64,000 nucleotides of DNA from Linum tenue (GCA_946122785.1 CAMGYJ010000004.1:58288679-58352678), one strand, 5' to 3'. Shown: positions 36,370 through 49,918, counted from the stretch's first letter. The notes: a model not told the origin generated them from the sequence alone. Program-made: numbers and translations.

Positions 36370-39300
36370 AATCCTTAATCTATTATAAAGGCTTTCTCGG
36401 GAAAGAGCTCCCCGCAACTTTCGGTACATTTTTTAATAAATTTTCTTTTCTTAATAAAAAATATTAAAGGGCTTTTGGTTTTCACCTATGCCACGTAATC
36501 CACACTAAAATTCTAAGTTGTCCACGTCAAAACCCCCTTTCCTTCTCTTCCCTGTCGCCAGCCTTGCACCGCCCTTCCGTTCAAATTTTGCTCTGCATAA
36601 AAACCCCAATGTTACCCACAACCAACTGCCAACTCCTTCCTTTCTCTTCTGTAACTGTAAGAACAAAAAGTCCTCCCTTTCTTTTCCAGTTTTCCTCCAC
36701 CCTTTGGACGTAAATCTCTATTCTGTTTTCCCCCCCGGAAAACCCCATTAACAATCCCCTCCTCCAATCTTCAATTCCACTAAAAGTCATCTCCGTAGAG
36801 ATGGTTGGCGGCCACAACAACGCCGCGTGGATGGACTAATCCGTACAGAGATATGACAATTCACATCCAGATCCAGTCGGATGGTGGAAACTAAGCGGCA
36901 GGGATGACGACTACTGACGAAGCGTCAGTGGAGGCAGAGGAGGAAGGAATTGTGTTATGTGGACTGAAAAAGAATCCGACAATGGCGATGGAGATTACGG
37001 CAGTAGCGACATGCTATAGTAGGGGAACCGACTATTGTGTAAGCCAAAACTCTGTCCTTAAATTAGTTATGCGGAGCAAACGTGGACGCGGTGACATGGT
37101 GCTACGGCGGGGAATCAAAGGTACCCATTATCTTTTTCAATTAGTTATCATAAAAAATCATCGCCAAGATTTAATTTCTGTATGGATACTGATATAAAGT
37201 GTTGTTTTGGTTTATTGCATCAATCATGAATAATATTCGATGAGACACGTTAGTTTTATAATGAACATACATCTTTACTTGGTATATGCGATTGAAATTT
37301 ATTATTTAATATTGAATATCGATTCATGTATCATGTAAATATGATAAATTTGATGGTTTTAATTGAAAAAACTAAACATATATCCGTACAGTGAGACTAT
37401 CTAAACCTCCTTAGACAACATGAGTAAAAAATATGGCAAGCATGAACCATTATATGTGTATGTGATAAATGTTAGTACAAGTTTTGATATGTGCACATGA
37501 TTGAATTCATTGTTGGCCAATTTTCACTAATAGTAATTGAATGTCTTAGATATATGTATTATCTAATGTATAATTTAAGTGGAGGATTAAAAATCATTGT
37601 CTGAACGTCAACTATTAGTTTGAAATCAACTATTATCTTATCTCAAGAGACCACAAATATATTATTCAAAATAAATTGCTAAAAAATAAATAATTAAACG
37701 ATTTTTTAACAAAACTTTATTTACAATTCAAGAGACCACAAATATATTTTTAAAATTAAATTGCTAAAATATAAATAATTTGAAGATTTAAAATTATTGA
37801 AGAATATCTATGAAATTCTTGATTTACAAGATTAGATATGTAATTCACCCGGCCAATGGGCCGGGTACAAAGATAGTATTATAAAGTACTTTTAGAAAAG
37901 TGCCTCTGCCACGTACCCTTTGAAGTGCAGCCCGTAATTCTCGGATTCTATATATTTTTTAATTTTTAATGGGTTGCAATTGGTAGCGGTGGTTATATGT
38001 TTTCCCGGCCTTTTTTTCACCCGTTCCTCCAATAAATAAACCCGTATTTCTTTCGATCCGCCGATTCTGCCTCATTTTCCAACCGCCACCCCCATCTCAT
38101 GAAACATCATTAATGTACACAGGGGCTCCTTCTCCCCAGTCCGCAATAAGTCACGTCCGTCCTGGCGTCCTCCGCTCCGAGTCCGAGAAAACTGAAACTA
38201 TAACCCTTTGATAACACACAGTCAATCACCGTTACCCAGAGTCCGTCGAGAACTTGACTCCCAAATCAAACTACCGGATCGTCTCCAGTCCATCAACTCC
38301 ATTTTCCCTTCACAAATATCAATGGCGACATAGGCAAGGCAAGTACTTCTTTATTTATTCCAATTAATCCTTCCTTCTGCCGTTTGTTAGTGGGTCCAGA
38401 CTACTAATTGTGATTGTAAACATGGAGCCCACTGACATTGTTAATAGTTTAATACGACTAATAGGTCTAAGTTTGTTTTGAGTTCTTTGTCAAAATTCCA
38501 ACTTACAAGTTAATTGTCATCAAAATCACCCTGGTCACAGTGGCCCTCAATCAAACAATTGTACGCACGAGCATTTGGAGAATGACTAAGCATTGCCATC
38601 TCATTGCAAAATTCGATTCGTAATACCAACATAAATGCAGAGGATTGCGTATAAAAAATATGTAACATTAGGGTTGCAAAATTTGCATGTACCACAAAAG
38701 CAAATATGTGTTCATCAATAATGAAAACATGATGCAGGCATCACCCGATTGAACAACCTTTCAACTCATTAGAACAGCCATAAAATTCAGAGTCAAACAC
38801 CACAACTTCAATGTATATATAGAAGAATTTCCAACATCTACACTATCATTAACCTCATGGAATTTGATCTAAAAAAACTATGGAGGAGATGACGACAACA
38901 CAAACAAGGTAATCTCTCAAACCTTTTACTTTTAGCCCCATTTCAAAAATATATTTAGACACTTTATGTAAAGAAATTACATGGTTAAGTTCATGAGTTT
39001 CTAAATAGTGACTTCAACTCTAAATAGTTATGTTTTTTCCTCATGCTTTCTTAATGAAAGAAGACTACAATTAAACAAATAGGATAGTTCACACTTGGTC
39101 GGCTCAAATAGAAATACTTCTCGATCGCGATTAGCAATGCAGTAGGGATTATGATTCATATAAAGACTTGGGCAACACATCTTTTTACATGTGTTTACCA
39201 CATTAACTTCATCACTTGAATGCATGATTTTGCTATTGAATAAGAAATGAAGTTGAGCCGAACCACATGATAACATCAACAAGATAAGATCTCATGCCAA

Positions 39301-39755
39301 TTTCTTCGCAATGATGTTAATTCAATACCATTACCTATATTGAAGAGTGGCAAGCATACTATTTGGGACCTCTTAGATTTTGATTGATAAGATCCACAAC
39401 ACTGTACAATCTTCATCCATGAAACAATTGTATCATGGTCATGGATCATCTTCCATGTTTCTAATATGGTATTATCAATTGTCCCTCTTTTTGCTATACT
39501 TTTCTATTTATGTCCTTGATGCTCTAAGATAAATTAATTACTTTTATGTTGTTTCACATTGATGATATTTTTCTTTCAACATTAATCTATCTAATATACT
39601 AAAATTTTGGATGACAAAGCCAATGCAAATAAGGGTTGGTCATCTTAATATAGATATGAGACACACGAAAGAAAGACTAAATCACACAGAGCCAAAAGTG
39701 AAATGAAAAGGAGAAAATGAAAATAACCCGGCCATGGGCCGGGCTCAAAGCTAGT
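36370..39755 (+). repeat. right arm of the 3386-bp inverted repeat (tandem Helitrons, plus orientation)
   Basis: Reverse complement of 28310-31695. Reading along the plus strand, a Helitron-like 5' end (TCTATTATAAAGG, 36379) leads to a first 3' end with hairpin 37848-37865, 11 nt and ATAG (37873-37876). A second unit starts at once (TATTATAAAGTAC, 37877) and ends with hairpin 39727-39743, 11 nt and CTAG (39751-39754), followed by T. The second unit's start resembles the Helitron in the VIR intron (GACTTTCTAAAAA...CCTCCGCCATGT). No Rep/helicase is encoded. A 97-codon frame at 36904-37197 and UTR-like stretches suggest captured gene pieces that I could not identify. Confidence 0.85.
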
Positions 39756-40292
39756 GCATATTAGAATAGTTTCAATCGATGCTATGCATATCTCGATTCC
39801 TTTTCTAGGAAATCTTGTACTCGAGAACCATCTTCTCCGTTGCCATGAAATTACTCTCCTCCCAACTTAAATCCAAGTGAGTCTCCTTCTAGCAAATTAG
39901 TACCTTTTCTAGGTTTACGAAACATTCAGAGAATGATCTCCCTGGGGAAGTTATGAAGAAACAATCCCTTATAACACTGATTGGTTTTGGTATTCAAGAA
40001 CAATAGCATTGAAGAATAGTTGCATCTTCTATTTATTTCCTTGTTGCTATGGGGCTGGTACCTTTCTTAATGCTAGCAAGTTAGAAGCGATAATGGTTTT
40101 TTCTTTCCAATAGATTGGATATATGGATTATATTGTCCACCTTGCTTGATGTATCAATCAATCTCAAATCTTTATTGCGTCAAACTAATGAACAAGCTCG
40201 TAAAAATAACATTAAAGTGGAGCTTAGGGATGGCTTAACAGTCCAAAAGAAGGAACTCTTGAAGTCTACTGAACTACTTCCATGTCTCGTCT
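39756..40292 (-). other. 3' UTR and downstream region of the RSA1-like gene
   Basis: Sequence between the Helitron end and the stop codon at 40293. The part nearest the gene is presumably its 3' UTR. An opposite-strand open frame (40115-40447) overlaps the last coding exon and is a shadow. Confidence 0.5.
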
Positions 40293-43200
40293 CTAAGAGA
40301 GGTTCATCTTCACCAGCTTGGGATAAAGGATCCTATCATCCCTCCCGGTGTTGCTCTCCAGCAATGCACTTTGAACAAGTTCCTGAACCAGAAAATAGCA
40401 ACATCAGCAGTTACCAAATGAGACAGATCTCAAAAGTAACAAAATGAAACAGACGACACGAAAGAACGCGCACCTTCACTTCCCTGTGAGAAAGGAACTT
40501 CCCCAGATTGTGGATGATAACCCTCATGTCTTCTACCTGAAGGAATGAATGAAAATAAATCTTTCAATTCCACGCAAAGCCACAGGATACTCGCAAAGCG
40601 AAGAAGGATTCTGATGTGACACTTACCCTAACAAACCCAGCCCTATTCCGATCAAAAAACCTGAAAGCCTGTTTCGAAGACAAGAGAGCAAACAAGCTTC
40701 AAATAGCTGATGAACAAAAACAATGGGTGAGCACAAACAGAAACTTCAAAAGATAGTTTACCTGCAGCAGCTCCTTATCAACAACAACTGGCTCCTTCGC
40801 AGTAGAAGAATCTTTCCCTTTCTCCCCCTTCTTCTCTACTTCTGCACCTCCTTTCTCAGTTGCAGAATCCAACTCAGGCTTGGCTTTTGCCAACACAGGT
40901 TTCTTCGCGTCACCATCCTCACCACCAGTTTCATTGACAGCCACCACTCCATGAGCAGCATCATCAACACTGGTAGTTTTAGTTTCCTCTTTGTCGTTCT
41001 GTTGTATTCACCCAAAAGAATTACAAACTCTATATATGTAAATACGTAATCCGGAAGTCATTCAAATCCAGAGTCACTCGTTATTTTATTATTAAAACAA
41101 ATTATCTAATAATTCATCAACTTTTTTGTTTCATTACTCAAATTCAAATACATTGGATATCTCATCAACTCAACTCAACTCCGTACCCTTACAAGCATAC
41201 TTTCTTTACTTTTTTTCTAGAACTCGCCAAATCCAATGTCAGTTCAGAAATGCAAATAAGACAACAAGATTCATTCCAATAATAACAGCACCCCTAATCA
41301 CCACAAAAGAATATCTTACCTCAGTAATCATATTCTGCTCAGGATCCTCCATTTCTTCATCATTCTCTTCAGGTGGTTCCGGATCTTCTTCTGGATCTTC
41401 TTCTTCTTCTTCAGGCTCTTCCTCATAGTCATCTGTGCCATCTTGAGGCTTTACCTCATTTTGCGGAGCAGAAGCCTCCTCATCTTTTTGTTGATCAGAT
41501 TCATTGGTTGCATTCAAAACTTCAGCATCAGATTCATTCTTCAAAGTAGCCTCACTGGTTTTAAGGCGCTTTGTCGACGATTTGCCATCTTTGTCCTTAG
41601 GATCATTTCCCTCTAGTTGCCTTTTCCGTTCATTCCTTTTAGCAACAAATTTTATGCGCAGTTTCTATGGAAAGAAGAGAAATGCAAATAAGACTACACA
41701 CTAAACAAATTATGTTTGAGCATCTTAGACAGAAGAGAGTTAATTAAACTACCTGAAGGAATGCTAATAGACGGCAACCCATTTGATACTGAAGCATTTC
41801 ATGTAGGGACTCAGCAAATAAAGAAAGCTGCGTAACAATTTAGGCAATGGTTAGAATGACGAAAGCGATTAAAACAGACCAAACAAAACGAATAGTGCAA
41901 TGAAAACAACCTCCACTGTTGATTCGTCAGTGTCCTTGTCCGTGTAATCCAAAAGTGAGTCCAAAGAAAGTGATAATGAGTACAGCTGCAAGACAGACCC
42001 AAAAACCTCACAATTAGATAGACAAAAAAAAGAGCAACTTCCCACTATTCTTTTCTTTTTAGTCATCTTCTCCATATATTTTATAACATACCATAGTTTG
42101 TTTGTCGCATTTTGTTTGCAAAATTAATCCAGGGTGTTTAGGAGGGTCTTCAGACTTTCTCTTCTCTTTCACTTCTTTAGGAGATTTACTCCTCGTCTCA
42201 TTTTTCCCATCTTTGTCCTTTTTCTCGTCCTTTGTTTTCTCTCCGTCCACTGATCTTCCTTTCTTGGCAGCCGTATGATTATCCTTCTCAGCACCCTTTT
42301 GGTTGTCAGCCTTACCCTCGGCTCTATTGCCTGTGCCATTTTCCCCTTCGGGTTTCTTTTCATCCTTGTCTTCCTTTATGGCTTTGCTGTCTGTTTTATT
42401 TGTTGACTTTGGCAAACTTGCTTTATTCTCTGGTGATTTCAAGGATTTTGTAGGAGTTTCTTTCTCCTTTAACTCTTTAACCTTGTTGTCATTCTCAATC
42501 TCTGCTGATACTTGGTTACCTGCACTTTCCACTTCCTTAACTACTTGAGCTACCGTCTTCTCTTCCTTTGAAGCAGACCCAACAGTTCCCTCAGACTCAG
42601 TAGCTTCCCTGTTGGTGAGCTTCCTCTTAAGCACCCTCTTGATAATTTTCTTCTTCACAGCTGTTTTCACACTAACAGGTGACCCTGTCACTACGGTGTT
42701 GGGATCCGACTTATCCTTGGGTTTATCCTCAACAGACTGAGGTGTCACCACCTCAGCCTTCCCTTCAGGCTGCAGGCCCTTATCTTCACTATCAGCAGGT
42801 TTGTCTCCAACATCCTTCCCACTTGGCAAATCGCTTGTTGCTGCATTGGCAGTATCAACCGACTTAGCAACTGCTTTCCTCTTAACAATCCTTTTAACAA
42901 TTTTCTTCTTTCCAGTCTTGACACCAGCAGCCGCCTTGGTACTTGAAGGTTCAACCTTGGCTTCCTTCTCAGCATCATCCTTCTCTTTATTCCTAAGATC
43001 ATTTTCAGATTGTTTCCCAGACTTCTCATTCTCATCATCTTTCTCAGGAACCATTTTGTCTTTGGAATCATTTCCTTCTCTCTCCCTTAAGTTGGCACTA
43101 GAAGCAGCAGCAGATTTCTTCACCATATCTGGTTTGGTTATTTTCTTAGTATCTTTCGCAGAGTCATGTCCCTTGCCTGGATAGTAGGATCAAGAAACCC

Positions 43201-46200
43201 CATTTTGAAACAAGACAACCAGTTGGAATCCAGTGCAAAAAATTTAAAACATTATTGAAATTACCTTTTGACCCTTCCTTCTTTTCTCCAGTTCTCTGCA
43301 ACCAAACATATTATATAAATATCTTTCACTATTCCAGGAGTTGCTAATAGGATAGGCAGCTAAGGCAGAAGAACAATACATACCTCCTTTCTCAAAGAAA
43401 GCTCACGCTCCCTCTCGGCAACGGCCTTCTTATGGGCAAGCCATTGATCCCGCCATGTATCAATTGAAGGAAGACATTCGGACAAGTCTGGAACAAATAG
43501 AACAGTGACCTCTTTGTGGCTAAAAGAGCCATCGTTTCCAAATCTGTCATAGTGTATCTGGAAATTCAATGCAGATCCCACACAATTAGCCCTCAAAAGT
43601 GTAGCTAAAACCAACATAAGATCTAAGACCTCATTGTGTGACCAACAACTACAGGATCTCATATGTTCTGAGTTGAGTTGATCTTCAGCAGACTTTGTTC
43701 TAAGCGCAAGCCCTTGCAATTATCACAGTGAATCATTACCTCAAGAAAACGATTCCAGTGACGACAGTTCTGCAGATCAAGTTGAGTTACATCCTTTGCA
43801 TATCTATTGTGTTAAAAGTAACCAAGTTTCAGTGACCAAAAAATCAATGTTCAATAATCAACTAACTCAACAGAGTGAGCAATACCTAAGGGCAGTTTGA
43901 ATTAAAGGAGAATCATCAACAGCTGGGTCGCCACCATCAACAGGGTCCCAGGGACCACCAATTGCCATGAAAGCACGATCCTTTTTCACCAATGCAAATC
44001 TAAGGATGTTAGAAAGATGGGCTGGACGATCATCAGACATCTTAGAAGACGACAGCTCCTCAAAAGCACTCTTGCTTACTCCACTCATTAAAATTATCTG
44101 AAGAGAAGACATAACCATCTCGTAAGCAATAACATTTAGATGGGTGAACTGGAAAGTTAACTACTCAATTCGCCATTCGCCAAGCTTGGAAGAAAGAGCA
44201 AATATAATCGTCAACTATGGAGAGTCACCTTCCATCATTTTGAAGTGTTTATCGACTGACATTAAAGGACTATAATTGTAGGTGACAATATACTTCTCAC
44301 GTTAATTTCAATCCCCAGGAACATTTACCTACAGTGCGTTTTCTGACAGAACAACCCCCCCAAAAGAAAAAACTCACATGCATCAGAAGCCAGTTATGTA
44401 GGAAGAGAACTTCTAAGGCATGGATTGAAGATTTTTAAAGTTGAATTCTCTCCTTCCGTATGAAGAAGCACCATATGCATAAACTTGGTTTAAACGTAAG
44501 AACAAATATTGACACAGCCAGGAAATACGAAATAATGGAAACTAGGAACCAAGAATGACCCCCATAGAGAGTTATAGAAGTAGAGAACAGTGACTAATAA
44601 ATATATTGGTACAAGGTTGCAAATCAAGCAGCAAATGAAAAGAACGCATGATCACAAACCACTCAACAATATATTGGCATATATAGATACAAAAATTTGG
44701 AAGCAAAAATTCATTTCGCATTTTTAACGACAATAAATTAGTATAACTGGAAAAAGAAACAAATATGATGATCAAACCTTTGCATTCCACACTCTGGACC
44801 CATTCTCAGATTTAGCAGGATGATGCCCCAGAAGCTTGATGGAGAGATCCTTCGACTCTAAAACTTTTTCATCTTCAACAAAATCATGCTCAAAACTGCA
44901 ACATTTTTCGAGATGTCATGCTCCTAATACTTGTACAGTGCTAAGGGCTAGAACTACACGGAAACTACACACAATACCTCACAGGGGTGTGTAGCGAAAG
45001 TTTAAGGTTCTCCTTTGGCCAGTTAACAACAACCTGAAATCACGTTATTATGGTGACAAGGAAAACATTGAACATTGGTTATGATCTGAAAAGTCCGAGA
45101 AAAGAAGGAAAAACTTCAAAGGAAAAGAATACATTAGTTCACCTTGGAAAGTTCTGGTGATACAAAGAGTCTGGGATACCTCATACCCAATGATAAATAG
45201 TCCCTATCTATGTCTACCAAACAGGAACCATGTACCTGCAAATACATAGAATTAAAACACACGAAAAAGGCAGACTAATAAATTTATGATAGCCTAGAGA
45301 TTAAAAAATGCAATAGAATGAATAGAGCAGCTTCAGACTTCCTCTTCTTTTCTAAGACGGGAAGTTGGTAGCTCCAATGGCAGTTGCAGAGTCGACATGA
45401 AGCTCTTTGTGTTGACCATAGAAGTCATCATATATAAAAATGCCAAATTTCAAGTTGCATATGAAGGCACTAATTTTCAAGGAGACAAATAATGCTTTTT
45501 ACTCTGGAATAGAAAAGCTGAAGCCCAGAGAAGTCGAGGTACAAAATAGTGAGATGTAGTTGAGATATATCCAAGAAGGACGGATATGTTCTAGAATAAA
45601 GAGAGTGATCAGCACAAAGAATCTAAAGGAAACCCAAGAAGCAAGTTCCCAAGGCAGAATTCAAAGGGAAGCAGTGTGGATGGATGCCCATGGAAAATGC
45701 GAATTCGGAATTGAATGAAGAGTGAGGACTGCAAGAGAAGATTGATCAGAAATGAGGAGAGCTGGCAGAACTAAACAGCAAGATACAGAGATCAAACCCA
45801 AGGTGAGAAGTTTAAAAGGAAGTTTGCCGAAGAATAGATTCAGATGAAATTTGAGAACACCAATTCAAGGGGTGGTTGATGAGTTAATCAGAAAGAGCTG
45901 GTGCATCCAATAATGGGCAAAGAAGAGCAGCAAGAACAAAGGTATGTAGGAATCAAGACCAGATTGTCAAAGACGAAGAATCATTGCATGACTAAACTCT
46001 TTATCACTTGCTGCGGTTTACCTTGCAGACATATTCCCTCCTTTTATCTTTAACAGGTGAAGAATGACGCCTTCAGCATAACAGAAGAGCAAGTTAGTTT
46101 AAGAATGCTTCAAGACACGATCAGCTACATATTCAACAGTAGGATGCAAATTGGGTCATCAAGATCCACCACCTATGCGAAGCTTCTTGGCTAATGGAAT

Positions 46201-48764
46201 CACGTCGTGAAGATCGTCCCCCCTCCCTTGTCAAAGAGGACCCACGAGGATCCCTGGATGGTCTTGGTGGAGTTCGTTCACGTCTAATCTCAATTACACG
46301 CTTCCGCTCCCTTTCCTTCTCCCGTCGCTCCAACATCCGCTCCCTATCGCGCCTCCGTTCTCTTTCCCGTTCTCTTTCACGTTCACGCTCCCTTTCCCTC
46401 TCTCTTTCCCGCTCTCGTTCCTTCTCCCTTTCTTTTTCCCTCTCGCGCAAGAAATCTCGACGGCGTTCCTCCTCTCGCAGCTCGAACTCCCGAAGATAAC
46501 CAGCTCTTTCATCCCTTCGATCGTCGAGCCTTGGATGAAGAGGGCGATACTCTGGCTCAAGTGATGCTCCATGCAGCAGCCCTTTTCCTGAACCATAATC
46601 TCTACCAGGAGGGAGGCTAACACCATAGCCTGGGTTCGACAAACTTTGAGAATACAAAAGATCATCAACGCTTCTTCGTGGAGCTGCCCCTAGAATGGAC
46701 GAAGCATGTTGCTGTCCACTATAAGAAGCATTATTAAGAATTGAGGAGCCTCGAGGATCAGCGTCCACTCTTCCTCCTCCATAAGACACAACGAGATCCT
46801 GGTTCAGATGACGGCTAGCAGAAGCACCTCTCGCTGCAAGGTAATCGATTGGTCTGCCATGGTGCCAACAGCGCAATTTGCAAGTATGCAGCAGTTAGCT
46901 TAGCTGTGCACAGACTATGACAATAAGCAATAGTCTACTGGTATTAAAAACGCAACGAATGACCTTGCCTGGTCATTAATTAAGGGATACAAGAAGTAAA
47001 CCACCAACAACATTAGCTCTAAAACAGGTAGTAGGCTAAGTATGAACCTTTAAAATACAGTGAATAAATTAAACTACCTGGCACCCCCATCAAGCGACGA
47101 AGAATGCATTGACTGTGGCTTTAACAGTTGTTCTTGCCGGAGAATTGATGACTGATCCCCACGGTCATATCTCTCAGTCTGCTAAAATAGAGCCAGCAGA
47201 AAACGTCATTACCGTGGAATAAGGAAGAGTGTTTAGAAAAATATTTGGTGCACAAACAAACATCAAAAACTCTTGCCCCACAGCAACCGAAGGAACATGA
47301 ATGAGGAAAGCCAAAGACGCAAAGCAAAAACAATGAGAAATTTTAACGCAAACACAAACCTGATGACCAAAGCCAACAGAATCTGCATATCGGGAAGCTG
47401 GATCAGTTTGCAAGTCCCTAGCAATATATGAACTATGTCGTTCACCATATTGTCTTCGGTCTATTCCAGTGTAATCACTGAGCTTGTCTGCATATAATTG
47501 CTCAGTTTTGTGACCATACACATGGTTTGACGAGGGAACATATTCGCCAGCTGCAAATTTAGGTGAATAGCCACCACGACCTTCCAAAGCCGATGGCCCA
47601 CTCCCCTTGCTACTCACTGAGGTCACCTGCATAACGAACACTAATGCTCAACGCCCATTTTCCAAGCAAATAAATGAATGCAGGCGAACTAGAAAAAACA
47701 TTGCAAAAAGTTGTGATACATACTCTCATCGCGTAGGGAAAAAACAAGAAAAAACAGACCAAGGTTCAAAAGGTAAATTGGGTTGAGAAATCATGTTCCA
47801 CCAAAATTCTGATACCATTCAGCCAAAATCATGACAATCCAATCTTTTAACCTTGTCATCAATACTACAATCGTTGGATTCACCCCACTGATAAGTGTAT
47901 GCCTTGAATGCAAAATGAACACAATTCAGTGGATCAACCATGCACTACTCTCTAAATTAACATGATCAATCATACAGTACAAAATGAAACTTTATGATTG
48001 CTTCCTCAGGAGATTCTATTACGAATGGACGAAAATAATCAACACGAAAAGAGCCCAACTTACCGGTTGGGTAGCGCTAACACCATTTGAACCATAGACA
48101 CCTGCATATTGCCCCCCATACCCTGAAACTGAGCTTTTGTACCCACCGAGATCTGCTTCTTGAGAACCACTCAGCAGTGAGGGATGTCTAGAAGCCAAGG
48201 AATGTTGAGAAGTTGAATCAGCTCCTGCAACAGAGCTACCAGAGTAGTTGTTTCCTAACTGCAAACAGCAATCAACAGACAAATAAACGATATTTTCAAT
48301 CTTAGCTTCGCTCAAAAGAACATCCTATTAACCAAAACAGTAGAAATAGCCAACTGACTTCAACTGGAAATCGCACGTACGTGCACTATAGAACACAGAA
48401 TCTTCAATAAGCACTTCAGCTATCTTAAGTAATTGAATTATGCACAAAAGCACCAACAATTACCATAAACCAGCAAAATCACCGGTTGGAGCAAAAACAC
48501 AATGTCACGCCTAAGAGGTTGAATAGACTGCAACTAATTGATCCAATTACAGGATTAACATGGCAGACCAAAAGGGAAGCCAGGAAAACTAATGAAATCA
48601 CATCGTATACAAATACAAGGAATCTCAAGTTCCAAGTTTTAAAAGAAAAGACGCAAACTTAACGTTCACAAACAAGTCGATTGACCTAAGAAGCTTACAC
48701 TTTGTGCGTAGCTCGACTGCCCACCATAAGCTTGCTGCCCATACCCACTGCCTCTTGAATACAT
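40293..48764 (-). CDS. RSA1: RSA1/EMB1579-like nuclear protein (CCAR1/DBC1 family)
   Basis: Plant homologue of CCAR1/DBC1. In Arabidopsis RSA1/EMB1579 is a nuclear, calcium-linked regulator needed for embryo development and salt tolerance. 21 coding exons (descending): 48764-48699, 48258-48064, 47626-47360, 47178-47078, 46853-46173, 46070-46022, 45235-45143, 45033-44978, 44895-44778, 44097-43886, 43803-43740, 43557-43384, 43295-43265, 43176-42092, 41985-41911, 41827-41753, 41664-41320, 40998-40762, 40668-40627, 40536-40474, 40382-40293; 1372 aa. Order: Tyr/Gly/Ser-rich prion-like N-terminus; long Arg/Glu repeat; a segment with VHGSCLVDIDRDYLSLGMRY and the DBC1 domain (LSNILRFALVKKDRAFMAIG); Lys/Glu-rich tract with KKKIVKRIVKRK and KKKIIKRVLKRK; acidic stretch; C-terminal EF-hand-like AFRFFDRNRAGFVRVEDMRV. 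A leader intron precedes the ATG. Confidence 0.9.
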
Positions 48765-49030
48765 GCCTCGGCTATCAACTTGAAGCCGATTAAACCTGCA
48801 ATTGCATAAGCCCGTCGATCAAATTCTTCACCCCACCACAAATTCTAGGGGCAGAAATAAGAAAGCTTTCTTACTCCGATTCTGAATCGTGCTAGTTTTT
48901 CCCCGAAACAGGAACACGAAGAAGACAATATAAACAGAAGTGCAGAAGGATCAGAAGAAGCGGATGAAGACCATCGGTGAGAGAAACCCTAACAGATGAA
49001 GAGGAAGAGGAGAGACTAGAGAGAGTTTAT
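48765..49030 (-). promoter_or_regulatory. 5' UTR with leader intron of the RSA1-like gene
   Basis: On the minus strand an acceptor (TTGCAG, about 48802-48797) lies 32 bases upstream of the ATG, so a leader exon must lie further up, probably within about 48900-49030, where CT-rich UTR-like sequence occurs. The exact donor was not fixed. Confidence 0.5.
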
Positions 49031-49299
49031 TTCAAGTACTTTGGGCTCGAGAGATTTTAAGACCCCACAAATTGGGTTTCTTTCTCTAGTTATGAGATAG
49101 GATGCTAATTGCTACCATCTAGGTTAATACCATTTTGTGTCGCTCTTGTAAATTAACAAACGTGTTCTTGTATTATATTTTTTCACAAACGTATCCTTCT
49201 AATATAATAAAGTAACAAAAATATCATTTTGTTAAAAATTCTTTGAAGTGGTCGTTAACTGGGGTGGAAAATGACCTAATTACCCCTTATTAAAATGAA

Positions 49300-49883
49300 A
49301 TTATAATTCAATTGTTGCCGCATCCGAGTTGGTTCTCGGTTTTCCCTTTCCCCGGTTATTCTGAGAAACAAGTGTTGTGGTTGTTTCTGTTGTTAGGGCA
49401 GAGCTCGAGTTATCTGAGGTGGACTTTGACTCTGCAAGCATAAGATGGCGACGACCTTCCTCCCTCAACACTTCAGCAAACGCTTCCTTCAAACTCGGGA
49501 AAGACTTTGTTCCCATGATCCTGCTTTTAGCTGCATCCAGATTTGGGTTGAGGCCAAGGAGGAACTCAATTGTTCGCTTCTTTTCCACAAACATCCAAAA
49601 CGTTTTTGCATCAGCCGTCGTTTCCCATTTCTGAGCTTCATACAAATCAAGTTGAAGTACCAGTCAGATATTCCCCCTTTTGCTTCCCAGTGATGAACAT
49701 CAGGACAGATTGAGACCACTGGAGGTAATTCTTCCCATTGGATTTTCTGATGGTGATTCCTCCAGAGCTTGATTCTGTGCCTGAATCATTGTTTGATGTG
49801 GCCATACTCTCTATTTTGGAGTTGGTAGATTGGATAGTAGGAGAGGAAGAAGAAGAACCGGGTGAATCTTCGTCTGTGCTCAT
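49300..49883 (-). pseudogene. Copia-type gag remnant
   Basis: Starts MSTDEDSPGSSSSSPTIQS, with the typical Copia gag opening (ITIRKSNGKNYLQWSQSVLM, FITGKQKGEYLTG). Then a deletion and frameshift lead to YEAQKWETTADAKTFWMFVE and RTIEFLLGLNPNLDAAKSRI, ending near 49301. The middle of gag, and all of protease, integrase and reverse transcriptase, are absent. Confidence 0.8.
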
Positions 49884-49918
49884 GACAGAACGAGGTTACT
49901 GCCGGCAGCTCTGATACC

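Noticed and set aside
46194..46499. Plus-strand open frame with Arg/Ser-rich protein, like an SR protein
   Set aside because: It is the antisense reading of the RE-repeat exon of the RSA1-like gene.
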